From positions 62,001-126,000 of the forward strand of contig JAGWZK010000003.1 in the NCBI GenBank assembly GCA_018968885.1: a stretch of 64,000 nucleotides of DNA, written 5' to 3'. The notes below the pieces were generated by a model. It was not told where the DNA came from, did no database searches, and saw only the letters and a list, made by a program, of their open reading frames with translations. Below, piece after piece: positions 54,343 through 63,974 of the stretch. The stretch's first letter is position 1; each line of letters starts with the position of its first letter. Source of the stretch: Planctomycetota bacterium (GTDB lineage Bacteria > Planctomycetota > Phycisphaerae > Phycisphaerales > UBA1924). A program made the translations under genes and the position numbers.

Positions 54343-54621
54343 TCAGTGAGCCGCGGCGGCCTTCTGCTGACGGGTGTAGCCATACTTGCGCTTCAGGGGC
54401 TTCACCACCAGACCCTCACGGATCGCGGCAGCCGAGGCCTTGACACGCATGGGAACGCCGTCAACCAGAGCCGTGATCTTCTGCAGATTCGGCTTGAAGA
54501 CGCGGGGGGAGATGCCGGTGGGCTTCAAACCGAAGCCGCCCTTGGAGATCTTCTGGCCACGCCATGCACGCTTCTTACCGAAGGAGGTGCGCTTGCCAGT
54601 GAAAAAGCACTCGTATGCCAT
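54343..54621 (-). CDS. rpmB: 50S ribosomal protein bL28
   Basis: 92 residues. MAYECFFTGKRTSFGKKRA matches the bL28 opening (xCxxTGKRxxxGxxxS), followed by ISPRVFKPNLQKITALVDG and VKASAAAIREGLV. The C-terminus is longer than usual and basic (KPLKRKYGYTRQQK). Large-subunit protein. It has its own terminator. Confidence 0.93.
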   Translation of the reverse strand: MAYECFFTGKRTSFGKKRAWRGQKISKGGFGLKPTGISPRVFKPNLQKITALVDGVPMRVKASAAAIREGLVVKPLKRKYGYTRQQKAAAAH

Positions 54622-54831
54622 GACAGAATCCTTTGGTCACAAACAGTCAGTCCAAACCCAGTGGCCCACCAGCCGCTGAAGATTGGGTCGAGATGTTAGG
54701 CGCGAGCCGCCGGGGAAGCCAGACTCGACCAAGCCTCCGCCGTAACAGGAGCCAAGATTCGACCAGAGCTTCCCAATCTATTTTTTATAGGACTTTCAGG
54801 TGGCGTGCCAACCCGAAACAAGCCTGTGATC

Positions 54832-56292
54832 TCAGCAGTCGCGGCTCCAGATATCCACAAAGTCAAGGTAGTCGAAGAAGTCGATGACTCCGTCGAGTTT
54901 GAAATCGGCTCTGGGGGCGTTGGCGGCGAAGTCGGCGACGAAATCCAGGTAATCAAAGAAGTCGATGTTGGTGTCGGCGTTGTAGTCGGCGATGCAGCCG
55001 AGGCCCCCATCGATGTCAGCGACGAAAGCGCCATCTCGCCCGTCGGCGAGCGTGCCCTCGAAAATGACGAACCGGCCGCTGGGGCTGATTGCGAAATTGC
55101 TCTCCACCGCAGAGATCGAAAGCAATGTGATGCCGCCGATCTGCGTCACACCCTCTTGAACCACCAAGCGGTCGTTCACAAAGATCCCTGTGTCGCGGCT
55201 GGTATCCGGATCATCCCAATCGGCGTAATAAAACGCTGCGCCACGATCCGACATCGCCACTGCGCCAGTTCCAAAGCTGGTAAACCGGAAGGCACCCACC
55301 GACGGCGGCACCGGTCCACCTTCGCGTGCGACGATCTGTACTCCATTGAGCACGATCACGGAATCATCGGTTGTGGCGCCATCGAGATCCCCCCGCATGA
55401 CCCAGTCACCACTGTTGTTGATATCGATGGGCGCGCCGATCAGTGTGCCCCAGTTGCGCCCGGACACTGCAGAAGGAGTTCCTTCTTGCGCCAGGATGTG
55501 CATGGTTGAGCCATCAAAGTGCATGACCGCACCGTCGGTGAGGGTGTCGCCATCGAGATCCGCGATGAAAGCAACTCTGGAATTGTTCCTAAACACCATG
55601 CTGTGCGGGCCAGTCGAGAAATCTGCAACAAATCGCCCGACGATCAGTTCATCCCCTTCTTTAGCGATAAGCGTTTCGGTGTATATCCCCGTTGGATTGC
55701 CCACGATCACGATGGCGCGGTCGACCGTGCTGGCGATTGCCGGATCATCCACGGAGGCCATCATCATGATCTGATCCTGATCGTTGATCCGCGTCTCAAA
55801 CCACCCGATGTACGGCGTGTTGGGGCTCAATCCCGTTGCCGTAGCCAGCGTTCCTTCCTGAATCACCAGAACATCATTGAAGAAGACGCCTGAGTCGGTG
55901 TTGCCGCCGCTGGTGCCATTGAGAAAGAAGTTGAAGGATGAGTTCCCGGGGCTACTCAACGTGAGTGAATCAAACGAACTGATGGATGCGCCGACCGGCG
56001 CGGCGAGTGCCTAACCCTGGGTAAACAGCACTGATCCAAGCCCACCCTTGATGATCAAACCATCCACGGTCGTATCCGGATTGGTGGTATCCGATTCGAC
56101 CAACCACACACCGCTGTTGTTGATCGCCATGTTTTCACAGGCGGCAAAGCCGCTGGTGATCGGGAAGCCGTTGTACTCATCTTCTTCAAGGACAAGAGCC
56201 GTCACCACTACATCTGTGCGTGTGATGTTGGCCGCACCAGCAAGAGCCAGCAGACCCAAGACACTCGTGGTGATCCGATTGCGTTGCTGCAT
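54832..56292 (-). pseudogene. Secreted dockerin-tailed protein interrupted by one in-frame TAG
   Basis: One continuous reading frame of 487 codons from MQQRNRITTSVLGLLALAGA (ATG at 56292, GAGGGG upstream; signal peptide) to 54832, broken only by TAG at 56011-56013. Reading on gives LFTQG-stop-ALAAPVGASISSF. The two parts are in phase, and a CAG (Gln) at that place would restore the protein. The downstream part (about 392 residues) has repeated beta motifs (GVFFNDVLVIQEG, IVIVGNPTGIY, GIFVNDRLVVQEG). It ends in two EF-hand-like dockerin loops, DYNADTNIDFFDYLDFV and KLDGVIDFFDYLDFV, then a final cysteine. Recent nonsense mutation, sequencing error or readthrough are all possible. Confidence 0.75.
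54840..54980 (-). repeat. Duplicated dockerin-loop coding unit, copy pair 1
   Basis: Two units encoding IDFFDYLDFV about 80 bases apart at the end of the interrupted gene, sharing near-identical DNA with the pair at 56530-56680. Confidence 0.7.
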
Positions 56293-56526
56293 GTGTATCC
56301 CCTCGTTGAATAACCTCAGAATTGCCCGCGAGCTCACATTGCATCGGCGACCCGGCATCACGATGCTAACAAGAACATCCACCTGATGGACAGGGAAACG
56401 TGCCAACAAACTGCACTATTCACTTCGCGAAACCGCACCGCCTTACCGGTACAAAGTGCGGCACGCCAGACGCTGCTGACACCACAATGCGTTCAAACCA
56501 GCCAATCCAGCACGATTGGTGTCCGG

Positions 56527-59157
56527 TCAGCACCCAACCGAGAACGCGGCTACGAAGTCGAGGTAATCAAAGAAGTCGATGGTCGTGTCGGCGTTAAAGT
56601 CCGCAACGGGCGCGTTGGATGAGAAGTCCGCGACAAAGTCCAAGTAGTCAAAAAAGTCTATCGTGGTGTCGGAGTTGTAGTCCGCAGCGCACGTCACACT
56701 GACGCTCGCGTTCAGACTCGTCACGGTGCCACAGGCATCCGTGAGTTCGAGGCGGAAATCGCCATTGGCATCCGACAGGCGCACGTTCGCAATCGTCAAC
56801 GTCACCGATTGAAGAACCCCTGGCGTATTAATTGTGCCTGTCGCGCCTGAAACGGTACCGCCTCCGGCAGATGCGCCTCCAGGTCCATTACTTATTGGGG
56901 CAAAGTTGCGCAGCCAGCGGTATGTCATAGTCGGGTAGTTTGAGAGACCACTTGCAGTAAGTCGGACCGTTGCACCCGAAGAAGCTGATGCGCTCGTTGG
57001 ATGAAACACTACTCGCGGCACACCACCCGGCTCCCAACGCGCGTAGTACCCTGCGGGTTTGCCCCCCATCATCGAGAAAGCGCCGCCGACGTGAAGCACG
57101 TTTAGCGAGTCCACCGCGACTTTGCTCACAACGCCGTTGGCACCCGATTCAAAGGGCTGCCATGTTGTTCCATTGAACCGTGCAATGCGATTAAGGACCG
57201 TTGTTCCTGAGAGGTTTGCGGTGAACCATCCACCAGCGATGATCTCGCCGTTGGCGCGTACGGCGATGGTGCTGACTTCAGAATTGAGGCCGTCGCCGAT
57301 CTGAGACCAAGTTGTGCCATTCCATCGCGCGATGCGCGAGATGTTTGTGAAGCCGCTCTGCTGAAATGAACCGCCTGCCAGAATGTCGCCGTTGCTCGCC
57401 ACCGCGAGCGAGTAAACAATTCCCGCACTCAGACCATTTCCCATCGCCACCCAACTGCTGCCGTTCCAGCGAGCGACCCCAGTCATCGGTGTTCCGCCAC
57501 TTTGCCCGAACGCTCCACCCGCGATGATCTCTCCCGTGGATGTCACGATCACGGCATGCACTCGGTTGTTGAACCCGGATCCCATTGCCGACCAAGCCGT
57601 CCCATTCCAACGGGCTATGTAGTTCGCGGGCACTCCGCCTGCACTGCTGAACCAACCTCCGGCGATCACATCACCTCCACTTGTGACTGCGATCGCGTTT
57701 ACCGTGTCATTCAAACCGCTACCCATGCGCTGCCATGCGCTTCCGTTATATCGGGCGATGTTGTTCCCGACCGCAATCGCCTCTGTGAAAGAGCCACCCA
57801 CATAGGCGATGCTTCCGCTGCCGCGCTTCACATCGTTCACAGCCGCTTGGCCGAAGGTCAAGAAGTCTGAGCCGGCCCAACTGCCTCCGTCAACGCGAGC
57901 CAGCGGCCCACCCGCAAGGTGCGCGCGTCTGAATGACCCGCCAATCCACATGCCCGGGAAGGAACTTGGACTCAAAGCTCTGACGCTGCCATCGATTCCG
58001 TTACTCAACGCATACCAATCGTTGTTGTTTCGGATCGCGATGTTCGCAGCCCCGATGTTGGACAACAAGCCTCCGACAACAAGTTGACCTGATTGAAATC
58101 CAGCGGGCACAATCGCCAGAGAGAGAACCTGGCCTGGGTTGGTGCTCACCACCCCGCTGAAACTGCTCCACGCAGAGCCATTCCATCGCGCCAGTGAATC
58201 CGCAGGCAGGCCAGCCACCCGCGAAAAGCTACCTCCCAGAATCAAATGTCCATTTGAGAGCACCTGCATGGCGTAGACAGAACCGTTCGTACCCGTTCCC
58301 ATAAGCGACCAACTTGTGCCATTCCAACGAAGCACGCTGTTAATGCCACCTGTAGGAAAGTAGATATCCCCAGAAACCACGATGTCACCATTCGGCATTC
58401 TTGCCATCGCATTCACTGGACCATCTACACCACCTCCGAGCGGCTCCCAAGTCGTGCCGGTCCAACGACCAACACGACGAGCGGAGTTTCCATTCAGAAA
58501 CATGAACTGGCCACCAGCGATCACTTGACCATTCGAATCATTAATCAACGACAGAACAGCCCCACTTGCACCCTGTCCCATCGGCAGCCACTGAGTACCG
58601 TCCCACTGCGCCACGTTTTGGATGAACTGTGGGCTGTTCACCGTGAAAATGCCGCCCGCGATCAATGTTCCATTCGGCATGAACGCCAAAGCCCGCACAG
58701 TTCCTGGTAATCCGACTCCCAGTGGTTGCCATGCTGTTCCATCCCACTTGGCCACGTTGCTAGCTTGCTGCCCGCCCGCCGAGGTAAATGTGCCCGCCGC
58801 ATACAACTCGTTGGTGGGCGAAACCGCCAATGCAAGCACCGTGGCGGGAGACATACCTGTTCCCAAGCCATTCCACCCGAATCCATCCCACGTCACGATG
58901 CCGTTGGCGACCACGCCGCCCCGCGGGTTGGGATACTCATAAAGCGGCGCTCCTGCCACAGTAAATTGACCTGCTACGACCAGAACTGGACCGCTGGGCC
59001 CAAGGCCATCCGGATCCCACCGGACCATTGCATTCGCGTAACTGTCAACGCCCGCAATCGATAATCCTGGCACCCAGGTGTTCGAACATTGTGCAACTCC
59101 GATCTTGGCACACAACGCAAGCGCAAAAGCGCAAAACAACTTATGAAACCGCATCAT
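56527..59157 (-). CDS. Large secreted beta-propeller-like protein with dockerin tail
   Basis: 876 residues from the ATG at 59157, which begins MMRFHKLFCAFALALCAKIG, a signal peptide; the frame is open to 59184 and Met2 is also possible. Residues about 35-650 hold some 13 repeats of a roughly 45-residue unit, consensus WNGTxWxxMGxGxxGxVxAxxxxxNGxIxAGGxF, as in delta-60/Kelch-like propellers. An Ig-like segment follows (about 690-800, TVRLTASGLSNYP). The tail has two dockerin loops, DYNSDTTIDFFDYLDFV and DFNADTTIDFFDYLDFV, then GC. Presumed cell-surface or extracellular; the ligand is unknown. Confidence 0.88.
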   Translation of the reverse strand: MMRFHKLFCAFALALCAKIGVAQCSNTWVPGLSIAGVDSYANAMVRWDPDGLGPSGPVLVVAGQFTVAGAPLYEYPNPRGGVVANGIVTWDGFGWNGLGTGMSPATVLALAVSPTNELYAAGTFTSAGGQQASNVAKWDGTAWQPLGVGLPGTVRALAFMPNGTLIAGGIFTVNSPQFIQNVAQWDGTQWLPMGQGASGAVLSLINDSNGQVIAGGQFMFLNGNSARRVGRWTGTTWEPLGGGVDGPVNAMARMPNGDIVVSGDIYFPTGGINSVLRWNGTSWSLMGTGTNGSVYAMQVLSNGHLILGGSFSRVAGLPADSLARWNGSAWSSFSGVVSTNPGQVLSLAIVPAGFQSGQLVVGGLLSNIGAANIAIRNNNDWYALSNGIDGSVRALSPSSFPGMWIGGSFRRAHLAGGPLARVDGGSWAGSDFLTFGQAAVNDVKRGSGSIAYVGGSFTEAIAVGNNIARYNGSAWQRMGSGLNDTVNAIAVTSGGDVIAGGWFSSAGGVPANYIARWNGTAWSAMGSGFNNRVHAVIVTSTGEIIAGGAFGQSGGTPMTGVARWNGSSWVAMGNGLSAGIVYSLAVASNGDILAGGSFQQSGFTNISRIARWNGTTWSQIGDGLNSEVSTIAVRANGEIIAGGWFTANLSGTTVLNRIARFNGTTWQPFESGANGVVSKVAVDSLNVLHVGGAFSMMGGKPAGYYARWEPGGVPRVVFHPTSASASSGATVRLTASGLSNYPTMTYRWLRNFAPISNGPGGASAGGGTVSGATGTINTPGVLQSVTLTIANVRLSDANGDFRLELTDACGTVTSLNASVSVTCAADYNSDTTIDFFDYLDFVADFSSNAPVADFNADTTIDFFDYLDFVAAFSVGC
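56530..56680 (-). repeat. Duplicated dockerin-loop coding unit, copy pair 2
   Basis: Two units encoding DTTIDFFDYLDFVA, about 75 bases apart, nearly identical at DNA level to the pair in the neighbouring gene (tcgaggtaatcaaagaagtc at the first and related words at the others). Confidence 0.75.
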
Positions 59158-59296
59158 CGTCTGCCACCGATGGACATGGAGCAATCCCGGGTGTCAACCC
59201 GAAGAATCAAGTTACCACACCGGGGACTGACTCTCAATAGCCAAGAAGAAACTCGCTGTGAATTCGCCTAATTGAGCATACTAACAAGACGCGAAT

Positions 59297-59989
59297 TCAT
59301 CTAGCTGCTTTGCCGGCTGGATTGCTCATCCCCGGAATCGAAATCGGCTCCACCGCAATCACCTTCCACGCCCCATCCACTTTTTCCCACTCCAACTTCC
59401 ACCATGACAACGTCGGGTAGCCACCGGTGATGTCTCCCGATGCAGAGACCTTGATCTGCGATCTACCAAACCGCTGATTATCCGCCGAGGCCTGTACCTC
59501 CGCTACGCTCGCCTTCACTTCGCGCAAGATGCCGTTGGTGTGCAGCGTGGTCACACGCTCGATCGTCTCCTGTTTATTCAAACCTTGCGGCGCGCCGAAA
59601 TACGTCACCTGCAGATTCGCACCCATCAGGCGTTCCATCTCTGAGCGGTTCGCATTCACCACGGCGATAGTAATCTCTTCGCTTCGCGACTGAATCACTT
59701 CCCGATCCGTCTGCACCAATAACGATGCCGCGATCACCGCAGCGCCAAGTACTGCTATCACCCCCCCCACTACCAACGCTCGATTGCCCCAGACCGCCCT
59801 GCGCCCGGCGATGATCAGTGCGATCACCAGAATGACCCCGCCAAGCACCAGCGAGCCCGGTGATTCCAACACCCAGCGATCAACGAGCCCTGGACCAGGC
59901 AATGGTTCAGGATCACGCACCGCCCAAGGGGGCGTGATGTGAGCAATCGCACTCTGAACAACGTTGATCGCGGCGGGCAGATTCATCAC
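59297..59989 (-). CDS. Membrane protein with extracytoplasmic NTF2/SnoaL-like domain
   Basis: 230 residues (Met2 possible). Two membrane helices (about 46-62 and 70-91, LVVGGVIAVLGAAVIAASLL), then a soluble domain of about 135 residues resembling SnoaL/NTF2 folds (NRSEMERLMGANLQVTYFGA, TIERVTTLHTNGILREVK, WWKLEWEKVDGAWKVIAVE). Function unknown. It stands alone between the propeller gene and the TetR regulator. Confidence 0.7.
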   Translation of the reverse strand: MMNLPAAINVVQSAIAHITPPWAVRDPEPLPGPGLVDRWVLESPGSLVLGGVILVIALIIAGRRAVWGNRALVVGGVIAVLGAAVIAASLLVQTDREVIQSRSEEITIAVVNANRSEMERLMGANLQVTYFGAPQGLNKQETIERVTTLHTNGILREVKASVAEVQASADNQRFGRSQIKVSASGDITGGYPTLSWWKLEWEKVDGAWKVIAVEPISIPGMSNPAGKAAR

Positions 59990-60060
59990 CAGACAATACG
60001 TGATCGCACACCGATGTGGTTCGTCGCACTCACTTCCAGATCACAGTGCTGGCTTTCCGC

Positions 60061-60756
60061 TCACGCTTGAACGCCGTCGCCCTCGCTCGCCCGACCCAGC
60101 AGCAATCGCGCGATCACATCCTTGGATTGCGCGCCGCTTCCATCCGCCCCATGCCCGGGCACACCCAGCGCATCCAGCATTCCGTAGCCAAGTCCGGTAT
60201 TGATGAGCAGCCACGCGATGATCTCTGGTGAAAATCGACCGGCGATCTTGTGCTGTTCACGCGCGAGCGTCAGCTCGCGCACCAGAAACGTGTGCAAGCG
60301 ATGCACATGCTCAGCCACGACCCTGCGAATATCGGGGTCATCGGTTTCCGCCACCGCCTGAAAGATCACGCGATACGTCTGCCGCATTTCGCCCGTCACC
60401 ATCGGGTTTTCGCCCAAGAGCCGCAACAGCCGCTGTGCCGGGTCTTCGGCTCCAGCCAGCGCCTCTTCCCACGTTCGAATCGTCTTCTCACCCGTCCGCC
60501 GGATCAGCTCCACAAACAGGTGCTTCTTGGATTCAAAGTGGCGATAGATCACCGGCTCGGTCACACCAGCCGCTCGCGCAAGCTCACTTGTCGTTGACCG
60601 CGCATATCCATGGCGGCAGAACTGCTCCAGGGCGCAACTCAAAAGCTGCTCACGCCTCTGCGTTCCCGGCAAACGCCGCCGCGGCGAGTCCATTCCCGCA
60701 TCTCGCCCGGCAGAACTACCTATACCTGTCTGTCTTGTGCGACGTGCCAAACCCAT
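60061..60756 (-). CDS. TetR-family transcriptional regulator
   Basis: 231 residues; a start at Met22 (MDSPRRRLPG, 60693) is more likely because the family begins near it. N-terminal HTH: RREQLLSCALEQFCRHGYARSTTSELARAAGVTEPVIYRHFESKKHL shows the complete TetR pattern, split here only by prose. The C-terminal ligand domain is helical (QTYRVIFQAVAE, IIAWLLINTGLGYGM). The target is unknown; the flanking genes are not obvious efflux or degradation genes. Confidence 0.9.
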   Translation of the reverse strand: MGLARRTRQTGIGSSAGRDAGMDSPRRRLPGTQRREQLLSCALEQFCRHGYARSTTSELARAAGVTEPVIYRHFESKKHLFVELIRRTGEKTIRTWEEALAGAEDPAQRLLRLLGENPMVTGEMRQTYRVIFQAVAETDDPDIRRVVAEHVHRLHTFLVRELTLAREQHKIAGRFSPEIIAWLLINTGLGYGMLDALGVPGHGADGSGAQSKDVIARLLLGRASEGDGVQA

Positions 60757-60863
60757 ACCTCTCTATCCGCACGCCATCGCCAACGGTTGACCGGGATTTC
60801 CCGCAACCTTGCCGCTTCGCGCCAGTGCCCACTCACTTCTCTCTCATCGACCGCCGCATGCCC

Positions 60864-61136
60864 TCACTTCACCCTCTCGTTCACTGGCACGGGGTCATAT
60901 CCACCTCTTGCAAACGGATGACACCGTCCGATCCGCTTGAGCGTCAACCAACCGCCCCGAAACGCCCCATATGTCCGAAATGCCTCTAATCCATAGATCG
61001 AACACGTCGGGACGTAGCGGCACTGCCCACCCATAAACCTCGACAAAGTCAGGCGATACACCCAAATGAGGCCGATCGCCGGCACCGCCAGCCAGCGGCT
61101 CACTTTCCCAGGTCGCCATTCGGTCTCGGCGCACAT
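60864..61136 (-). CDS. yidD: Membrane protein insertion efficiency factor YidD
   Basis: 90 residues from [11 protein letters not shown]; the ATG at 61136 follows the rnpA stop by 1 base. Family features: [26 protein letters not shown], with the invariant CRYx[14 protein letters not shown] and [14 protein letters not shown]. It assists YidC-dependent membrane insertion. The association with rnpA is the standard one. Confidence 0.95.
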   Translation of the reverse strand: MCAETEWRPGKVSRWLAVPAIGLIWVYRLTLSRFMGGQCRYVPTCSIYGLEAFRTYGAFRGGWLTLKRIGRCHPFARGGYDPVPVNERVK

Positions 61137-61137
61137 T

Positions 61138-61572
61138 TCAACCCTCTCTGTCACTGGCCTCGCCACGCTTGGCTTCGCGACGCGAGACCTCACGCACTGC
61201 CGAACTCACCGCATCCGCCAGCCATTTTCTGTACGAATCAACTTCAACCGGCTCGTGGGGTTTCACTTGCACAATCAGATCTGCCCCGCCGCCGTTCACC
61301 AGCAGCGGATACCCGTGCCTGTCCAACCGAAACGCCTCACGCAACAACCGCTTGATCCGGTTTCGCACCACGGCGGTTCCGACCCGACGATGGATCGCCA
61401 GACCCAAGCGATGTTCAATACCGCCGTTCGGCGCGGCGTACACCAGTAGTAATCCCGATGGTTTTCGGACCTTGTATCCATAGACCGACTGATACTGCCG
61501 CGCGTGCGTCAGCCGCAAGCGGCGAGGAAAGGCCAGATTCGGAGGTTGGGATGAGGACGTCGCGGCCACCAT
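61138..61572 (-). CDS. rnpA: Ribonuclease P protein component
   Basis: 144 residues from [20 protein letters not shown]; the frame is open to 62016 but there runs opposite feoA and feoB. Protein subunit that helps RNase P RNA cleave tRNA 5' leaders. Signature [37 protein letters not shown] is the family's N-terminal RNA-binding part. rpmH, usually just upstream, is absent. Confidence 0.93.
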   Translation of the reverse strand: MVAATSSSQPPNLAFPRRLRLTHARQYQSVYGYKVRKPSGLLLVYAAPNGGIEHRLGLAIHRRVGTAVVRNRIKRLLREAFRLDRHGYPLLVNGGGADLIVQVKPHEPVEVDSYRKWLADAVSSAVREVSRREAKRGEASDREG

Positions 61573-61652
61573 GTGAGCATACTCACGTCCGTTGCCACCC
61601 CTCACCACCCCTTCCTTGCGACTCAGTCTCAACACTGCGCTAACATTCCACG

Positions 61653-61922
61653 ATGCCTCTGACCGCCTCGCACCAACTCGAAGGGAAATCCCTGCTGGCC
61701 ATGACCGCTGGCAGCCAGGGTCAGGTCGTTGGCGCTGGGCTCGAAGAGAAGGACGCCGCCATGCTTCGCGCCATGGGACTGCGTCCCAGCGCCATGCTCC
61801 GCGTCTGCCGCGTGGGTGAGCCCACCATCGTCGAACTGGTTCCTGATGGTCCCGGCGTGTGCCGCAGCGGGTGTCGCATCGGTTTGGCCAAGTCGCTCGC
61901 AGCGCGCATTCGCGTGAAGTAA
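61653..61922 (+). CDS. feoA: Ferrous iron transport protein A
   Basis: 89 residues with the SH3-like FeoA fold: LTASHQLEGKSLLAMTAGSQ, LRAMGLRPSAMLRVCRVG and RIGLAKSLAARIRV. It modulates FeoB. It is 21 bases upstream of feoB on the same strand and divergent from rnpA. Confidence 0.92.
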   Translation: MPLTASHQLEGKSLLAMTAGSQGQVVGAGLEEKDAAMLRAMGLRPSAMLRVCRVGEPTIVELVPDGPGVCRSGCRIGLAKSLAARIRVK

Positions 61923-61943
61923 TCCAGAGTTGGGATCGCACGC

Positions 61944-63974
61944 ATGTCAACCACTTCACCTGTGACGACCTCTGCCCGATCCAGCGCGGAGGGCACGGGC
62001 CTGCGCCGCGTCGCACTGCTGGGCAATCCCAACACCGGAAAGACCACGCTGTTCAACCGTCTCAGCGGCCTGCGTCACAAGACCAGCAACTTTCCCGGCA
62101 CCACTCAAGAAGCCCGCAGCGGCCGAGTGGGTTCGGATCTCGATGGATACACGCTCATCGATCTTCCCGGCATCTACTCGATCGAGCTGGATCTGAGTGA
62201 GTCCGCGGTGTGCCGCGATCTCTTGGCGGGGCGCACGGCGATTCCCGGCCAGCCGATGGCCGAGCCCGATGCCGTGATCGTTGTTGTCGACGCGACGAAC
62301 CTGGCGCGAAATCTGACTTTGGTGGGTGAGGTACTGCGGCGGCGGCTGCCCACGGTGATCTGTCTGAACATGATGGATCTGGCCAAGCGCAGCGGCTTGC
62401 GCCTCTCGCTCGCTTCTCTCTCTGAGCACGTGGGCTGCGAGGTCCTGCCCATCTGCGCCCGTTCGGGCGAAGGCGTGGACCACATCGGCCCGGCTCTTCT
62501 CCGCGCGACCATTCCCAATCGCACGCCTCCCGGCGAGGTGCATGCCCTGGAGCGGTGGGCCGCCGATGTCGCCGCGGAGGCCATCGCCACCGCGCCCGCA
62601 TGCACCGATGAAGAGGCCCACGCCCTGCCCAGCGAGGACGAACTTCTCAAGCGCCGCGCCCGGGCCGACCGCATTGATGCGATGCTGGTGCACCCGGTCA
62701 GCGGCACGCTGATTTTCGCGTTTGTGGCCGCCGCGATCTTCTGGCTCATCTTCAGCATCGCGCAGATCCCCATGGATGCGTTGGATGGCCTCTTTGGCAC
62801 ATTCGGCGAGTGGGTCGCTTCGCTACTTCCCTCCGGCTTTGTCAACGACCTGATCAGTAAGGGCGTGGTTGGCGGCATTTCCGGCGTACTGATCTTCATC
62901 CCCCAGATCGCGCTGCTGTTCTTTGTGATCTCGCTGCTGGAAGACACCGGCTATCTGGCCCGCGCGGCGTTTCTCATGGATCGCGTGCTTCGCCCCTTCG
63001 GCTTGCCCGGGCATGCGTTTGTGCCACTGCTTTCGAGCCATGCATGCGCCATTCCCGGCATCATCAGCACTCGCGCGATTCCTGATCGACGTGAGCGACT
63101 GGCGACGATCATGGTCGCACCCTTCATGACCTGCTCGGCACGGTTGCCAGTCTACGTGCTGGTCACCAGCGTGCTCTTTCCCACCAGCCCCGCGCTCGCA
63201 GCGCTTGCCTTCGTCGGCTGTTACGCACTGGGCATCGGTGCTGGATTGTTCACGGCGTTGCTCTTCCGCCGCACAATTCTGAAAGGCTCTGGACGGCCGA
63301 TGGCTCTGGAGCTGCCCAGCTACAAGCGCCCCAGTTTCCGCACCGCGCTCCTCGCGGCGTACGACCGCTCACTCATCTTCCTGAAGAAGGCCGGCACCAA
63401 CATCCTCGCCATCAGCATCATCCTGTGGTGGCTGAGCGCGTTTCCTCGCACAGGCGAGACTGCCGAAGCGATGGACCTGCGCACCCAAGCGACGGCAGCG
63501 GTCCAGACGGGTGACTCTAACGCGAGCGACTTGCTCGCTCAGGCCGACGAACTGGATGCCAAGGCCCAGGCACGCAACTCTCTGATCGGCCAACTCGGCC
63601 GATTCGCCGAGCCCGCCTTCCGCCCCCTTGGGTATGACTGGCAGTTGACGATCGGAGTGCTTTCCAGCTTTGCCGCGCGCGAGGTCTTTGTCTCGACCAT
63701 GGCGGTGGTGGTCACGGGACATGAATCCACGGATGATGATGGCGTGCTGGATCGCCTGTCTTCAGCGCGGCGCGATGATGGTGTCACGCCCGTCTTCAGC
63801 GCTGCGGCATCATGGTCGCTCTTGGTCTTCTTTGTGCTGGCCATGCAGTGCGTCAGCACTTTGGTGATTACCGCGCGGGAAACCGGGTCGTGGAAGTGGT
63901 CGCTCTTGCAGCTTGGCTGGATGACGGGGTTGGCGTATGTACTGGCGATGATCGTCTATCACGCGATGGCATAG
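61944..63974 (+). CDS. feoB: Ferrous iron transport protein B
   Basis: 676 residues, somewhat shorter than the E. coli protein. GTP-dependent Fe(II) importer in the inner membrane. G domain: G1 GNPNTGKTT (27-35), G3 DLPGIYSIE (73 onward), G4 NMMD. The membrane region has the Gate motifs SSHACAIPGIISTRAI and MVAPFMTCSARLPVYVL, the conserved cysteine regions of FeoB. About eight helices. An acidic, Ala-rich insertion (TQATAAVQTGDSNASDLL) lies between late helices. Expression is usually iron-controlled; no clear Fur box was found in the short spacer. Confidence 0.96.
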   Translation: MSTTSPVTTSARSSAEGTGLRRVALLGNPNTGKTTLFNRLSGLRHKTSNFPGTTQEARSGRVGSDLDGYTLIDLPGIYSIELDLSESAVCRDLLAGRTAIPGQPMAEPDAVIVVVDATNLARNLTLVGEVLRRRLPTVICLNMMDLAKRSGLRLSLASLSEHVGCEVLPICARSGEGVDHIGPALLRATIPNRTPPGEVHALERWAADVAAEAIATAPACTDEEAHALPSEDELLKRRARADRIDAMLVHPVSGTLIFAFVAAAIFWLIFSIAQIPMDALDGLFGTFGEWVASLLPSGFVNDLISKGVVGGISGVLIFIPQIALLFFVISLLEDTGYLARAAFLMDRVLRPFGLPGHAFVPLLSSHACAIPGIISTRAIPDRRERLATIMVAPFMTCSARLPVYVLVTSVLFPTSPALAALAFVGCYALGIGAGLFTALLFRRTILKGSGRPMALELPSYKRPSFRTALLAAYDRSLIFLKKAGTNILAISIILWWLSAFPRTGETAEAMDLRTQATAAVQTGDSNASDLLAQADELDAKAQARNSLIGQLGRFAEPAFRPLGYDWQLTIGVLSSFAAREVFVSTMAVVVTGHESTDDDGVLDRLSSARRDDGVTPVFSAAASWSLLVFFVLAMQCVSTLVITARETGSWKWSLLQLGWMTGLAYVLAMIVYHAMA

